Below, piece by piece: positions 1 through 7,851 of a stretch of 64,000 nucleotides of DNA. Within the stretch, counting starts at the first letter, position 1, and every line of letters starts with the position of its first letter. Made by a program: the position numbers and the translations under genes. Under the pieces are notes generated by a model that saw only the letters and a program-made list of their open reading frames with translations, had not been told where the DNA came from and searched no databases. The stretch is from Pseudomonas putida (GTDB lineage: Bacteria; Pseudomonadota; Gammaproteobacteria; Pseudomonadales; Pseudomonadaceae), in contig NZ_CP039371.1 of the NCBI RefSeq assembly GCF_005080685.1, forward strand, positions 992,001 through 1,056,000, given 5' to 3'.

Positions 1-425
1 ATGCGTTCGTCGGATTTTGCACTGGCACGCAATTCGGCCAGCTCCCGTTCCAGTTCGACCTGACGGGTGACGTCCTTCTGGATACCGATGAAATACAGGC
101 GCTGGTCGGCTTCGTGGCGCACCGGGGTGATCGACAGCTCGTTCCAGAACAGGCTGCCGTCCTTGCGATAGTTGCGCAGCACTTCGCGACACGGCCGGCC
201 CTCGGCGAGGGCCTTGCCAATACGTGCGCGGCCGAGCTGGTTGCGGTCGTCGGCCTGCAGAAAGCGGCAATCCTGGTAGAGGATTTCGTCGCGGCTGTAG
301 CCGGTGAGGCGCTCGAAGGCGGCGTTGGCGTAGATCAGGATGGTGTCATCGCCTTCCTGTTCGGCGACCACGATGCCATCGTTGGACGCATCGACCATGG
401 ATTGCAGCAGGTGCGCGTTGATCAT
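1..425 (-). CDS. Short LOV blue-light photoreceptor (3' end cut by window)
   Basis: A single LOV (PAS-family) domain with short flanking helices and no attached effector domain. LOV domains bind FMN and form a cysteinyl-flavin adduct under blue light. The photoactive Cys53 lies in YQDCRFLQ; the usual Asn before it is Asp, as I recall for P. putida PpSB1-LOV, which the N-terminus (MINAHLLQSMVDASNDGIVV) matches closely. PpSB1-LOV is about 142 residues and 141 are visible here, so only the last residues and stop are missing. The C-terminal stretch VELERELAELRA is the J-alpha dimerisation helix. ATG at 425 was chosen by this match; no good Shine-Dalgarno precedes it. It is divergent from a flavodoxin gene 104 bp away. 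The output partner is unknown. Confidence 0.9.
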   Translation of the reverse strand, partial: MINAHLLQSMVDASNDGIVVAEQEGDDTILIYANAAFERLTGYSRDEILYQDCRFLQADDRNQLGRARIGKALAEGRPCREVLRNYRKDGSLFWNELSITPVRHEADQRLYFIGIQKDVTRQVELERELAELRASAKSDER

Positions 426-529
426 GTTCGGGCCATTGGGCGAGAAGGGGACTTTGGTAGAGGCAGCCTTTTGCCAGCGCCGGATGCTAGTATCCTACGT
501 TTTCAGTCAGTTTCGGAATCCTCTCCCCG

Positions 530-985
530 ATGAAAGTCGTCATTATTTCCGGCTCGGTCTACGGCACCGCCGAAGAAGTCGCCCGCCATGCCCAGGGCCT
601 GCTCAAGGCTGCCGGTTTCGATGCCTGGCACGCTGCCCGGGCTACCCAGCAGGACATCGAAGGCTTCGCCCCCGAGGCGTTCCTGGCGGTGACCTCGACC
701 ACTGGCATGGGCGAACTGCCGGACAACTTCATGCCGCTTTACTGCAGCCTGCGCGATACCCTCCCAGCGGCCTGGCGTGGCCTGCCTGGCGCGGTGATCG
801 CCCTGGGCGATTCCAGCTACGGCGACACTTACTGCGGCGGCGGCGAGCAGGTGCGTGAACTGTTCGCCGAACTGGGCCTGCGGGAAGTACAGCCCATGTT
901 GCGCCTGGACGCCAGCGAGACCGTTACCCCCGAGGCCGATGCCGAACCGTGGCTGGCCGAGTTCGCCCAGGCGTTGCGCGGCTGA
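530..985 (+). CDS. MioC-like flavodoxin
   Basis: A 151-residue flavodoxin-fold protein expected to bind FMN and carry electrons in the cytoplasm. The phosphate-binding loop SGSVYGTAEEVA is near residues 7-18, and the two isoalloxazine loops are TSTTGMGELPDN (about 55-66) and LGDSSYGDTYCGGG (about 92-105). Length and loops fit the short-chain MioC/YqcA group better than long-chain flavodoxins. The ATG at 530 follows a pyrimidine-rich stretch with no clear Shine-Dalgarno, so translation may be weak. It is divergent from the LOV photoreceptor gene, and both products are expected to bind FMN, which hints at but does not prove a functional link. Redox partner unknown. Confidence 0.82.
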   Translation: MKVVIISGSVYGTAEEVARHAQGLLKAAGFDAWHAARATQQDIEGFAPEAFLAVTSTTGMGELPDNFMPLYCSLRDTLPAAWRGLPGAVIALGDSSYGDTYCGGGEQVRELFAELGLREVQPMLRLDASETVTPEADAEPWLAEFAQALRG

Positions 986-1004
986 GCTGAAGCCGGTTTG
1001 CCCA

Positions 1005-1883
1005 CTATCCTCGTTCGCGCACCAACGCCAACCAGGCCTGCGCTGCCCGCGACAGATAGGCCCCGCGCCGCCAGATGAAGGCGATGTCCCAGCGCAGGTA
1101 GTCCGGCGCGCGCAGCGGCAGGCGCACCACCCCGGGGCGTTCCAGCGCCTGTGCCACTACACGGGGCAACAGCACCACGCCTTGGCCTGCCGCCACCAGT
1201 GCTGCGAGAAAATCCGCCTGCCCGCTGCGACCACCTTCTTTCGGGGTGAAGCCTTGTTGCAGGCAAGCCTTGAGCAGGCGGTCGTTGAGCACGAAGCTGC
1301 GCTGGTAAAGCAGAAAGGGCGTATCGGCCAATTGCCCCAGCGCCACCTCGGCGCGACCGGCCAGGGCATGCCCGGCCGGGAGCATGGCGTCCAGCGGTTC
1401 GTTGCAGAACGGCTGGTAGTCGAATGCCGGGTCGCTGGGCGTGAGGCTGCCACCCAGTTCCAACTCGCCGCTGCGTATCGCCTGCTCGACACTGCGGCTC
1501 CCACCTTCGAGCAGCTGGATGGTGATGTTCGGGTGGCGTCGCCGGTATTCGGCGAACAAGCCGGCGAACAAGGCATCGCTGCCCAGCATCGGCAACCCCA
1601 GGCGCAGCTCGCCGCGCGCCATCTGGCTGAGGTCGTCGAGTTCGGCCAGCAGCTCCTGGCGCTGGCGCAGCAGTGCCTCCCCGCGCTCCAGGACGATGCG
1701 TCCGGCCGCCGTCAGGTGCAGGTTCGATGCCTGGCGCTCGAGCAATGGCTGGCCCACATCTTGCTCGAGCTGGGCTACCTGCTTGCTCACTGCCGACTGG
1801 CTGATGTGCAGTGTTTGCGCCGCCTGGGTAAAGCCCCCGCGGTGCACCACTTCGATGAAGCTGCGCAGCTGTTTGAATTCCAT
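1005..1883 (-). CDS. LysR-family regulator divergent from lrgAB
   Basis: A 292-residue LysR-type transcription factor. The N-terminal winged HTH (about 1-60) contains GGFTQAAQTLHISQSAVSKQ, and the rest is a periplasmic-binding-protein-like effector domain starting near residue 90 (GELRLGLPM). It is transcribed away from lrgA across a 98-bp gap. The arrangement matches Gram-positive CidR, a LysR protein controlling holin-like cid/lrg genes, so control of the neighbouring lrgAB is the natural inference. Two ATTC/GAAT dyads in the gap (1891-1905 and 1947-1956) are candidate operators. The inducing ligand cannot be read from the sequence; acetate or pyruvate overflow signals are known for the CidR group. 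Confidence 0.85.
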   Translation of the reverse strand: MEFKQLRSFIEVVHRGGFTQAAQTLHISQSAVSKQVAQLEQDVGQPLLERQASNLHLTAAGRIVLERGEALLRQRQELLAELDDLSQMARGELRLGLPMLGSDALFAGLFAEYRRRHPNITIQLLEGGSRSVEQAIRSGELELGGSLTPSDPAFDYQPFCNEPLDAMLPAGHALAGRAEVALGQLADTPFLLYQRSFVLNDRLLKACLQQGFTPKEGGRSGQADFLAALVAAGQGVVLLPRVVAQALERPGVVRLPLRAPDYLRWDIAFIWRRGAYLSRAAQAWLALVRERG

Positions 1884-1890
1884 GCTCTGG

Positions 1891-1956
1891 ATTCCATTCT
1901 GGAATGGCGATCAGTCTAACAATTCGCTTCTGGCCTAGGCAGGCAAATTCTAGAAT
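1891..1956. promoter_or_regulatory. Paired ATTC/GAAT dyads in LysR-lrgA gap
   Basis: Two palindromes sit between the divergent LysR and lrgA starts: ATTCCA-TTC-TGGAAT at 1891-1905 and ATTCTAGAAT at 1947-1956. Both have ATTC...GAAT arms, fitting repeated binding sites for the adjacent LysR regulator. The first lies just upstream of the LysR start, as expected for autorepression. Assignment is inferred from symmetry and position only. Confidence 0.4.
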
Positions 1957-1981
1957 GTGAGCGTGTCGAGGAAACCTGTCC

Positions 1982-2368
1982 ATGAAACCCGCGTTATTGA
2001 AAAAGATTGTTCGCCTGTTCGCTGAACTGGCGGTGTTGCTGGCCCTGTTCCTGGTAGGCGGGCAGCTCGCCGCCTGGTTGGGCTGGCCGATCCCCGGAGG
2101 GGTGATGGGCTTGGCGTTGCTGCTGGTGCTGTTTGCCTGCGGCGTGGTCAAGCCCGCCACCCTGCAATTGGGCGCCGGCTGGCTGATGGCCGAAATGCTG
2201 CTGTTCTTCATCCCCGCGCTGATGAGCCTGCTCGACTACGGTGCGCTGATGCGCACCGAGGGCTGGCGCATCCTGCTGGTGATTGCCGTGAGTACCTTGA
2301 TGGTGATGGTGGTCACCGCCGGTACGGTCGAGCTGGTGTGCCGCTGGAGGTTGCGCCATGAGCCTTGA
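1982..2368 (+). CDS. lrgA: LrgA/CidA-family holin-like membrane protein
   Basis: A 128-residue inner-membrane protein with four hydrophobic segments. It contains the family signature of a Gly/Pro-rich turn in LGWPIPGGVMGLALLLVLFACG (about residues 35-56). CidA/LrgA proteins are small holin-like or metabolite-channel components acting with LrgB in overflow metabolism and murein hydrolase control. The 3' end overlaps the lrgB start by 11 bp, so the pair is translationally coupled. The divergent LysR gene is the likely regulator. Whether this protein works as a holin or as a pyruvate/acetate transporter, as shown for some LrgAB systems, cannot be told here. Confidence 0.85.
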   Translation: MKPALLKKIVRLFAELAVLLALFLVGGQLAAWLGWPIPGGVMGLALLLVLFACGVVKPATLQLGAGWLMAEMLLFFIPALMSLLDYGALMRTEGWRILLVIAVSTLMVMVVTAGTVELVCRWRLRHEP

Positions 2369-3044
2369 ACCCATGCCACTGTTCTGGTTGGCGCTGACCC
2401 TGCTGGCTTACCTGGGCAGCCGCTGGCTGTATCGGCGCAGCGGGCGCTACCTGTTCTCGCCGCTGATCTTGGTGCCCACCTTGCTGTTGGCGGTGGCGGT
2501 GCCTTTGCACACCGCCTATGCCGAATATGCCCGCAACACTCACTGGCTGATGGGCGTATTGGGCCCGGTGACCGTGGCCTTCGCCGTGCCGATCTGGCAA
2601 CAGCGGGCACTGCTGGCACGGCATTGGCCGGCCTTGCTGATCGGCATGCTGGCCGGCAGCACGGCGTCGATCGGCAGTTCCTGGGGGCTGGCGCACCTGC
2701 TGTCGCTGGATACCACCACCAGCCTGTCGCTGGTGCCGCGTTCGATCACCACGCCGTTTGCCATGCCCGTGGCCCAGGACCTTGGTGGCGTGCCGGAACT
2801 GACCGCGGTGTTCGTGATGTTCACCGGTGTGCTCGGCGCCCTGTTCGGCGGCATCCTGCTGCGCTACCTGCCGCTGCGCACGCCGCTGGCCCGTGGCGCC
2901 CTGTTCGGCGTCGGCGCCCATGGCGCCGGCGTCAGTCGGGCGCAGGAAGTGGGCCGCGAGGAAGGCTCGGTGGCCGGGCTGGTGATGGTCCTGACCGGCT
3001 TGCTCAACCTGTTCGCCGCGCCGCTGGTGGCCATGGCACTCTGA
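2358..3044 (+). CDS. lrgB: LrgB/CidB-family membrane protein
   Basis: A 228-residue polytopic inner-membrane protein of the LrgB/CidB (YohK) family. The conserved core includes SLSLVPRSITTPFAMPVAQ (about residues 120-138) and a C-terminal GAHGAGVSRAQE (about 194-205). These motifs are typical of the family; their exact role in transport is only partly known. It forms a two-gene operon with lrgA and starts inside it. Length is normal for the family. Together the two proteins are expected to form a membrane complex for small carboxylate export or uptake or for regulating autolysis. Confidence 0.87.
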   Translation: MSLEPMPLFWLALTLLAYLGSRWLYRRSGRYLFSPLILVPTLLLAVAVPLHTAYAEYARNTHWLMGVLGPVTVAFAVPIWQQRALLARHWPALLIGMLAGSTASIGSSWGLAHLLSLDTTTSLSLVPRSITTPFAMPVAQDLGGVPELTAVFVMFTGVLGALFGGILLRYLPLRTPLARGALFGVGAHGAGVSRAQEVGREEGSVAGLVMVLTGLLNLFAAPLVAMAL

Positions 3045-3215
3045 CCGTTCGCGCCACTGACTCGCTCAGTCATCAAGCTGGCTGGAAACGCAAGTTCCTC
3101 AGCGAAGGCTGCTGGTTAGACTCTGCCTCGACATAGTGCACAAGAAAGTGCCGAGGTGAATTGCAATGACCGCAGCCTTGCCGTATCCCGTCTCACTGCA
3201 ACCGGGGCCACTGTG

Positions 3216-4121
3216 ATGCCTTTGGCCGAGATTCCCCTGTGCGTGTGGCGAACCCGGGGTCAGAGCTTCTCCTTCCGGGGCCAGCACATTCGCTACTGGA
3301 CTGCAGGGCAGGGCGAGCCCTTGCTGCTGCTGCACGGTTTTCCCACGGCCAGCTGGGACTGGCACTACCTGTGGGCACCGCTGGCCCAGCGGTTTCGCCT
3401 GATTGCCTGCGACATGCTCGGCTTCGGCGACTCATCCAAGCCGCTCGATCACGACTACAGCCTGATGGAGCAGGCCGACCTGCAGCAAGCCTTGCTCGGC
3501 CACCTGAACATCGACCGACCGGTGCATCTGCTGGCCCACGATTACGGCGGCAGCGTAGCCCAGGAGCTGTTGGCCCGGCACCACGAGCAGCGCGCCGAAA
3601 TCGCCAGTTGCGTGTTTCTCAACAGCGGTCTGTTCCCCGAAAGCTGCCAGGTACTGCTGGTGCAGAAGCTGTTATTGAGTCCGCTGGGCTGGCTGGTGGG
3701 GCGCTCGTTCGGGCGCGACGACCTGGTGCGCAACGTCACCCAGATCTACGGCCCTTGCACCCATCCCAGCGAAAGCGCGCTGGACGATTGCTGGAGCCTG
3801 GTCACCTCGAACCGGGGGCTGCGTATCCTGCACAAGCTGGTGGGCTACCTGCCCGAGCGGCGGGTGCATCGTGAGCGTTGGGTGGGGGCGCTGCAGCGTG
3901 AAGGCGTGCCGCTGCGCATGATCAATGGTGTGGTCGACCCGGTGTCCGGGGCTCGCATGGTCGAGCGCTATCGGCAACTTGTGCCTGCGGCCGACACCGT
4001 GCAGTTGCAAGGTATCGGACATTACCCGCATACCGAGGCGCCGGTGCAGGTGCTGCGCCATTACCTGGCCTTTCGTGAGCAGCAACTGAGCGTTGGCGAG
4101 CCGTTGCTGGCCTGGTCCTGA
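3216..4121 (+). CDS. Alpha/beta hydrolase with Asp nucleophile
   Basis: A 301-residue alpha/beta hydrolase. The oxyanion region LLLLHGFPTASWDW is near 38-51, the nucleophile elbow is AHDYGG (about 108-113), the acid is probably in NGVVDP, and the catalytic His is in GIGHYPH near the C-terminus. Asp rather than Ser at the elbow places it with haloalkane dehalogenase or epoxide hydrolase relatives; the substrate is unknown. The start is uncertain. ATG 3216 overlaps the stop (TGATG) of a 16-codon frame starting at ATG 3166, which has an excellent Shine-Dalgarno (GAGGTGA). Adding one G to the run 3204-3207 fuses that frame to the hydrolase, so the true N-terminus may be at 3166. Confidence 0.8.
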   Translation: MPLAEIPLCVWRTRGQSFSFRGQHIRYWTAGQGEPLLLLHGFPTASWDWHYLWAPLAQRFRLIACDMLGFGDSSKPLDHDYSLMEQADLQQALLGHLNIDRPVHLLAHDYGGSVAQELLARHHEQRAEIASCVFLNSGLFPESCQVLLVQKLLLSPLGWLVGRSFGRDDLVRNVTQIYGPCTHPSESALDDCWSLVTSNRGLRILHKLVGYLPERRVHRERWVGALQREGVPLRMINGVVDPVSGARMVERYRQLVPAADTVQLQGIGHYPHTEAPVQVLRHYLAFREQQLSVGEPLLAWS

Positions 4122-4135
4122 GCGGGCGCGCAGGC

Positions 4136-4163
4136 AAAAAAAAGCCGCTGCAAGCGCAGCGGC
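4136..4163 (-). terminator. Rho-independent terminator, minus strand
   Basis: Perfect 7-bp stem gccgctg/cagcggc (4144-4150 and 4157-4163) with a 6-nt loop, followed on the minus strand by eight T residues (plus-strand A tract 4136-4143). It ends hmgR and/or the candidate sRNA transcript. Confidence 0.85.
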
Positions 4164-4256
4164 CAATCGAGACGTTAGATCAAGGAGCTTCAAAATCAAC
4201 GTCGGTGAACCTCGCAGGCCCGAAAGGCGGGGGGAGTGCCCTTCGTGCCAGCCAGT
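4136..4256 (-). ncRNA. Candidate small RNA downstream of hmgR
   Basis: The 94-nt hydrolase-hmgR spacer plus flank holds a compact structured minus-strand unit. It has a TATTCT -10-like hexamer at 4263-4268, a C-rich single-stranded stretch (ACTCCCCCCGCC, about 4228-4239), a GACGTT/AACGTC stem at 4171-4203 enclosing a CTCCTTG loop, and a strong Rho-independent terminator at 4136-4163. The C-rich and CUCCUU segments could pair with ribosome binding sites. No convincing -35 hexamer is visible, so it may instead be the hmgR 3' UTR or a processed 3' sRNA. I do not recognise it as a named RNA family. Confidence 0.4.
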
Positions 4257-4343
4257 GAGTTAAGAATAAGCGCTTGATCCTGAGGGAAAAATAGTCGCTT
4301 ATGACATTCACCTTTACGTTTCGGGTAAAAGTGCCGACGCCGC

Positions 4344-5126
4344 TCAGGCGCTCGGCGAATAGCCCATGCGCCAGCTCGTTTCCCGCGCTGCAGTCAACAG
4401 CCGCTGCGCTGCCGGGCCCTGTTCATCGGCATGGAAGATCGACGTCGGCCCTACCACCGTCATCACCGCGGCGATCTCGCCCATGGCGTTGAACACCGGC
4501 GCCGACAAGGCATCCACCCCTGGCATCAGCAAACCGTGCACATGGTGCAGGCCCCGCTCGCGGATGCCGGCCAGCAGCGTCTGGTAATCGGCTGCGGTCT
4601 GCCCCAGCGCCAGCAGCTCGCGGTCGCGCAGTTCCACGGTCTCGCGGGTCGGCAGGTAACTGGCGAACACCAATCCTGTGCTCGAACTGAGCAGCGGCAG
4701 CACCGAGCCGATCTGCGTCACCACCGTGACCGCGCGCACCGCCGGCTCGATGGTGACTACGGTCGCGCCTTGGTTACCCCACACCGCCAGGAAGCAACTC
4801 TCGTTGAGTTCATCGCGCAGTTGCGAAAGTGGCAACGCGGCGATCTTCAGCACATCGATGCTGGCCAGCGCCGCGAGGCCTACGCGCAGGGCCTCGCGCC
4901 CCAGCGCGTAATGGTTGGTGGCTGCGTCCTGTTCGGCGAAGCCACTGGCGATCAGCGCCTGCAGGTAGCGGTGGACCTTGCTCGCCGGCATCTGCACATG
5001 CTCGGCCAGACGCGACAGCGAGGTGGACGGTGCAAGCTCGGCAAGGGCCTTGAGGATATCGGTGCCGACTTCCGCCGAGCGGACTTTCTGCTTGCCGTTG
5101 TCGGCAGGGGAGCTGGCTTTGGCCAT
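4344..5126 (-). CDS. hmgR: HmgR, IclR-family repressor of homogentisate genes
   Basis: A 260-residue IclR-family regulator with an N-terminal winged HTH (about 20-80; STSLSRLAEHVQMPASKVHR) and a C-terminal IclR effector-binding domain (about 95-255). In P. putida, HmgR represses hmgABC and is released by homogentisate. Position, orientation and family all agree: it is divergent from hmgA across 120 bp that carry overlapping perfect palindromes. The N-terminal Lys/Ser-rich tail (MAKASSPADNGKQK) is usual for the family. A terminator lies about 180 bp beyond its stop, leaving room for a 3' UTR or small RNA. Confidence 0.92.
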   Translation of the reverse strand: MAKASSPADNGKQKVRSAEVGTDILKALAELAPSTSLSRLAEHVQMPASKVHRYLQALIASGFAEQDAATNHYALGREALRVGLAALASIDVLKIAALPLSQLRDELNESCFLAVWGNQGATVVTIEPAVRAVTVVTQIGSVLPLLSSSTGLVFASYLPTRETVELRDRELLALGQTAADYQTLLAGIRERGLHHVHGLLMPGVDALSAPVFNAMGEIAAVMTVVGPTSIFHADEQGPAAQRLLTAARETSWRMGYSPSA

Positions 5127-5190
5127 GGCGATCTGGATTTCCGCAGTCTTCGGTTGGCGCCTTTATAGCTTGACGTCTGGTCGCGAGCAA

Positions 5191-5217
5191 ATTACGTTAT
5201 TCGTAATCCGATTACGA
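5191..5217. promoter_or_regulatory. HmgR operator palindromes
   Basis: A perfect 17-bp palindrome tcgtaatccgattacga lies at 5201-5217, 30 bp upstream of the hmgA start. It overlaps a second inverted repeat ATTACG-TTATT-CGTAAT at 5191-5207. A 17-bp palindromic HmgR site has been described for P. putida; the assignment here rests on that knowledge and on position between hmgR and hmgA. The shared CGTAAT half-site suggests two alternative or cooperative repressor positions. Confidence 0.8.
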
Positions 5218-5246
5218 TAAAAACAATGCAGCGTCCGGAGGCAGCG

Positions 5247-6542
5247 ATGAACCGCGACACCGACCTTCAGTACCTGAGCGGTTTCGGCAACGAATTCGCC
5301 AGCGAAGCACTGCCGGGAGCACTCCCGGTGGGGCAGAATTCCCCGCAACAGGCGCCCTACGGGCTGTATGCCGAACTGTTGTCAGGCACCGCCTTCACCA
5401 TGGCCCGCAGCGAGTTGCGCCGCACCTGGCTGTACCGCATTCGCCCCTCGGCGTTGCATCCACGCTTCGAGCGTCTGGCCCGCCAGCCCGTCAGTGGCCC
5501 GTTGGGCGCCGCCACGCCCAACCGCCTGCGCTGGAACCCGCAACCGATCCCGAGCCAGGCCACGGACTTCATCGAGGGCTGGCTGCCCATGGTCGCCAAC
5601 GCAGCCGCCGACAAGCCGGCAGGCGTCAGCGTCTACATCTACCGCGCCAACCGTTCGATGGATCGGGTGTTCTTCGATGCCGACGGCGAACTGCTGCTGG
5701 TGCCGGAACAGGGGCGCCTGCGCATCGCGACCGAACTGGGTGTGCTGGACGTCGCGCCGCAGGAAATCGCGGTGATCCCGCGTGGCATGAAATTTCGCGT
5801 CGAGCTGCTCGACGGCCAGGCGCGCGGCTACATTGCCGAGAACCATGGCGCGCCATTGCGCCTGCCCGATCTGGGCCCGATCGGCAGCAATGGCTTGGCC
5901 AACCCACGCGATTTCCTCACCCCCGTGGCCCGTTACGAAGAAGCCACAGGGCCTGTTCAACTGGTGCAGAAGTTCCTCGGCGAGCACTGGGCCTGCGAGC
6001 TTGCTCATTCGCCCCTGGACGTGGTCGCCTGGCATGGCAGCAACGTGCCGTACAAATACGATCTGCGCCGCTTCAACACCTTGGGCACGGTCAGCTTCGA
6101 CCATCCCGATCCGTCGATCTTCACCGTGCTCACTTCGCCGACCAGTGTGCATGGCTTGGCCAACATGGATTTCGTCATCTTCCCGCCGCGCTGGATGGTC
6201 GCCGAAAACACCTTCCGTCCGCCGTGGTTCCACCGCAACCTGATGAACGAATTCATGGGCCTGATTCACGGCGCCTACGATGCCAAGGCCGAAGGTTTCC
6301 TGCCTGGCGGTGCATCGCTGCACGGGGTGATGAGTGCTCACGGCCCCGATGCCGAGACCTGCCACAAGGCCACCCACGCGGAACTTGCGCCACACAAGAT
6401 CGACGACACCATGGCCTTCATGTTCGAGACCAGCCAGGTGCTGCGCCCGAGCAGCGAGGCCCTCGCCAGCCCGCAGTTGCAGGCCGACTACGATAGTTGC
6501 TGGGCCACCTTGCCGAGCACCTTCAACCCGAACCGGAGATAA
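5247..6542 (+). CDS. hmgA: Homogentisate 1,2-dioxygenase
   Basis: A 431-residue enzyme, the normal family length, that opens the homogentisate ring to 4-maleylacetoacetate with a mononuclear Fe(II) centre, in tyrosine and phenylalanine breakdown. The start [17 protein letters not shown] is the family N-terminus, and the ATG is preceded by CCGGAGG. The iron-ligand region appears in [20 protein letters not shown] (about 330-349) and the later [12 protein letters not shown]. It is the first gene of hmgABC, with 3 bp to the next gene, downstream of HmgR palindromes. Loss of this enzyme causes brown pyomelanin in pseudomonads; nothing here suggests it is defective. Confidence 0.97.
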   Translation: MNRDTDLQYLSGFGNEFASEALPGALPVGQNSPQQAPYGLYAELLSGTAFTMARSELRRTWLYRIRPSALHPRFERLARQPVSGPLGAATPNRLRWNPQPIPSQATDFIEGWLPMVANAAADKPAGVSVYIYRANRSMDRVFFDADGELLLVPEQGRLRIATELGVLDVAPQEIAVIPRGMKFRVELLDGQARGYIAENHGAPLRLPDLGPIGSNGLANPRDFLTPVARYEEATGPVQLVQKFLGEHWACELAHSPLDVVAWHGSNVPYKYDLRRFNTLGTVSFDHPDPSIFTVLTSPTSVHGLANMDFVIFPPRWMVAENTFRPPWFHRNLMNEFMGLIHGAYDAKAEGFLPGGASLHGVMSAHGPDAETCHKATHAELAPHKIDDTMAFMFETSQVLRPSSEALASPQLQADYDSCWATLPSTFNPNRR

Positions 6543-6545
6543 CCC

Positions 6546-7838
6546 ATGAACCACACCGCCCTTGCCCGCAGTTGGGTCGAACACGCCAACGGACACAGCG
6601 ATTTCCCGCTGCAGAACCTGCCGCTGGGTATCTTCAGCCGCTCGGGTGAGCTGCCGCGCTGTGGCGTGGCCATTGGCGATGCCATCCTCGATCTCGAGGC
6701 AGTGCTCGCCGCTGGCCTGTTCGAAGGGCAGGCCAAGGCCGCTGTCGAGGCGACCCGTGGCGGTGCCCTGAACGCTTTCTTCGCGCTAGGTAGCACTGCC
6801 CGCGTCGCCCTGCGCGAGCGGCTGCTGGTGCTGCTTGGCGAGCACAGCGAACATCAGGCGGCGCTGGCCTCTGCCCTGTACCCGGCCAGCGCTTGCCAGA
6901 TGCACCTGCCGGCCAAGGTGGGCGACTACACCGATTTCTACGTCGGCATCCAGCATGCCACCAACGTCGGCAAGCTGTTCCGCCCCGACAACCCGCTGCT
7001 GCCCAACTACAAGTACGTGCCCATCGGCTACCACGGCCGCGCGTCCACCTTACGCCCGTCGGGCACCGATGTGCGCCGGCCCAAGGGCCAGACCCTGCCG
7101 GCAGGGCACACCGTGCCGACGTTCGGCCCCTGTGCGCGCCTGGACTACGAGCTGGAGCTGGGTATCTGGATCGGCCAGGGCAATGCGATGGGCGAGGCTA
7201 TCGATATCGCCGAGGCGGGCCAGCACCTGGCCGGGCTGTGCCTGCTAAACGACTGGTCGGCCCGCGACATCCAGGCCTGGGAATACCAACCGCTGGGCCC
7301 GTTCCTGTCGAAGAGCTTCATCACCACGCTGTCGCCCTGGGTGGTCACCGCCGAGGCCTTGGCGCCGTTCCGCTGCGCTCAGCCTGCACGCCCGCAGGGC
7401 GACCCGCAGCCACTGGCGTACCTGCTCGATGGTAACGACCAGGCGCAGGGAGCGTTCGATATCGAGCTGGAGGTACTGCTGCAGACCCTGCGCATGCGCG
7501 AGCAGGGTTTGCCGGCCCATCGCCTGGGCTTGAGCAATACCCTGAACATGTATTGGACCGTTGCCCAGCTGATCGCCCACCACAGCGTCAATGGCTGCCA
7601 ACTGCAACCCGGTGACCTGTTCGGGTCGGGCACGTTGTCGGGCCCGGACGCGGGTTCGTATGGCAGCCTGCTGGAGATCACCGAGGGCGGCAAGCATCCC
7701 GTGGAGCTGGCCAGCGGTGAGCTGCGCAAGTTCCTCGAGGACGGCGACGAGATCATCCTGCGCGCTCGCTGCAAGCGTGACGGTGTGGCCAGCATCGGCT
7801 TCGGCGAATGCCGCGGCATCGTGGTGGCGGCCAACTGA
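6546..7838 (+). CDS. hmgB: Fumarylacetoacetase
   Basis: A 430-residue fumarylacetoacetate hydrolase that splits fumarylacetoacetate into fumarate and acetoacetate, the last step of homogentisate breakdown. It has the N-terminal FAA domain, and the catalytic domain contains DFYVGIQHATNVGKLF (about 124-139), KYVPIGYHGRAST (about 156-168) and the metal-site LDYELELGIWIG (about 199-210). The late GSGTLSGPDAGSYGSLLE is also characteristic. It starts 3 bp after hmgA and ends 13 bp before hmgC, so the three genes form one operon. Also called fahA. Confidence 0.96.
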   Translation: MNHTALARSWVEHANGHSDFPLQNLPLGIFSRSGELPRCGVAIGDAILDLEAVLAAGLFEGQAKAAVEATRGGALNAFFALGSTARVALRERLLVLLGEHSEHQAALASALYPASACQMHLPAKVGDYTDFYVGIQHATNVGKLFRPDNPLLPNYKYVPIGYHGRASTLRPSGTDVRRPKGQTLPAGHTVPTFGPCARLDYELELGIWIGQGNAMGEAIDIAEAGQHLAGLCLLNDWSARDIQAWEYQPLGPFLSKSFITTLSPWVVTAEALAPFRCAQPARPQGDPQPLAYLLDGNDQAQGAFDIELEVLLQTLRMREQGLPAHRLGLSNTLNMYWTVAQLIAHHSVNGCQLQPGDLFGSGTLSGPDAGSYGSLLEITEGGKHPVELASGELRKFLEDGDEIILRARCKRDGVASIGFGECRGIVVAAN

Positions 7839-7851
7839 GGAGGATGTGGCG

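Noticed and set aside
829..2211. A 460-codon minus-strand frame through the LysR/lrgA region
   Set aside because: It overlaps three well-supported genes in other frames and its translation is Arg/Pro/Ala-rich with no domain.
4301..4492. Short plus-strand frame before hmgR
   Set aside because: It runs antisense into hmgR, has no ribosome binding site and has an Arg/Ser/Pro-rich translation.
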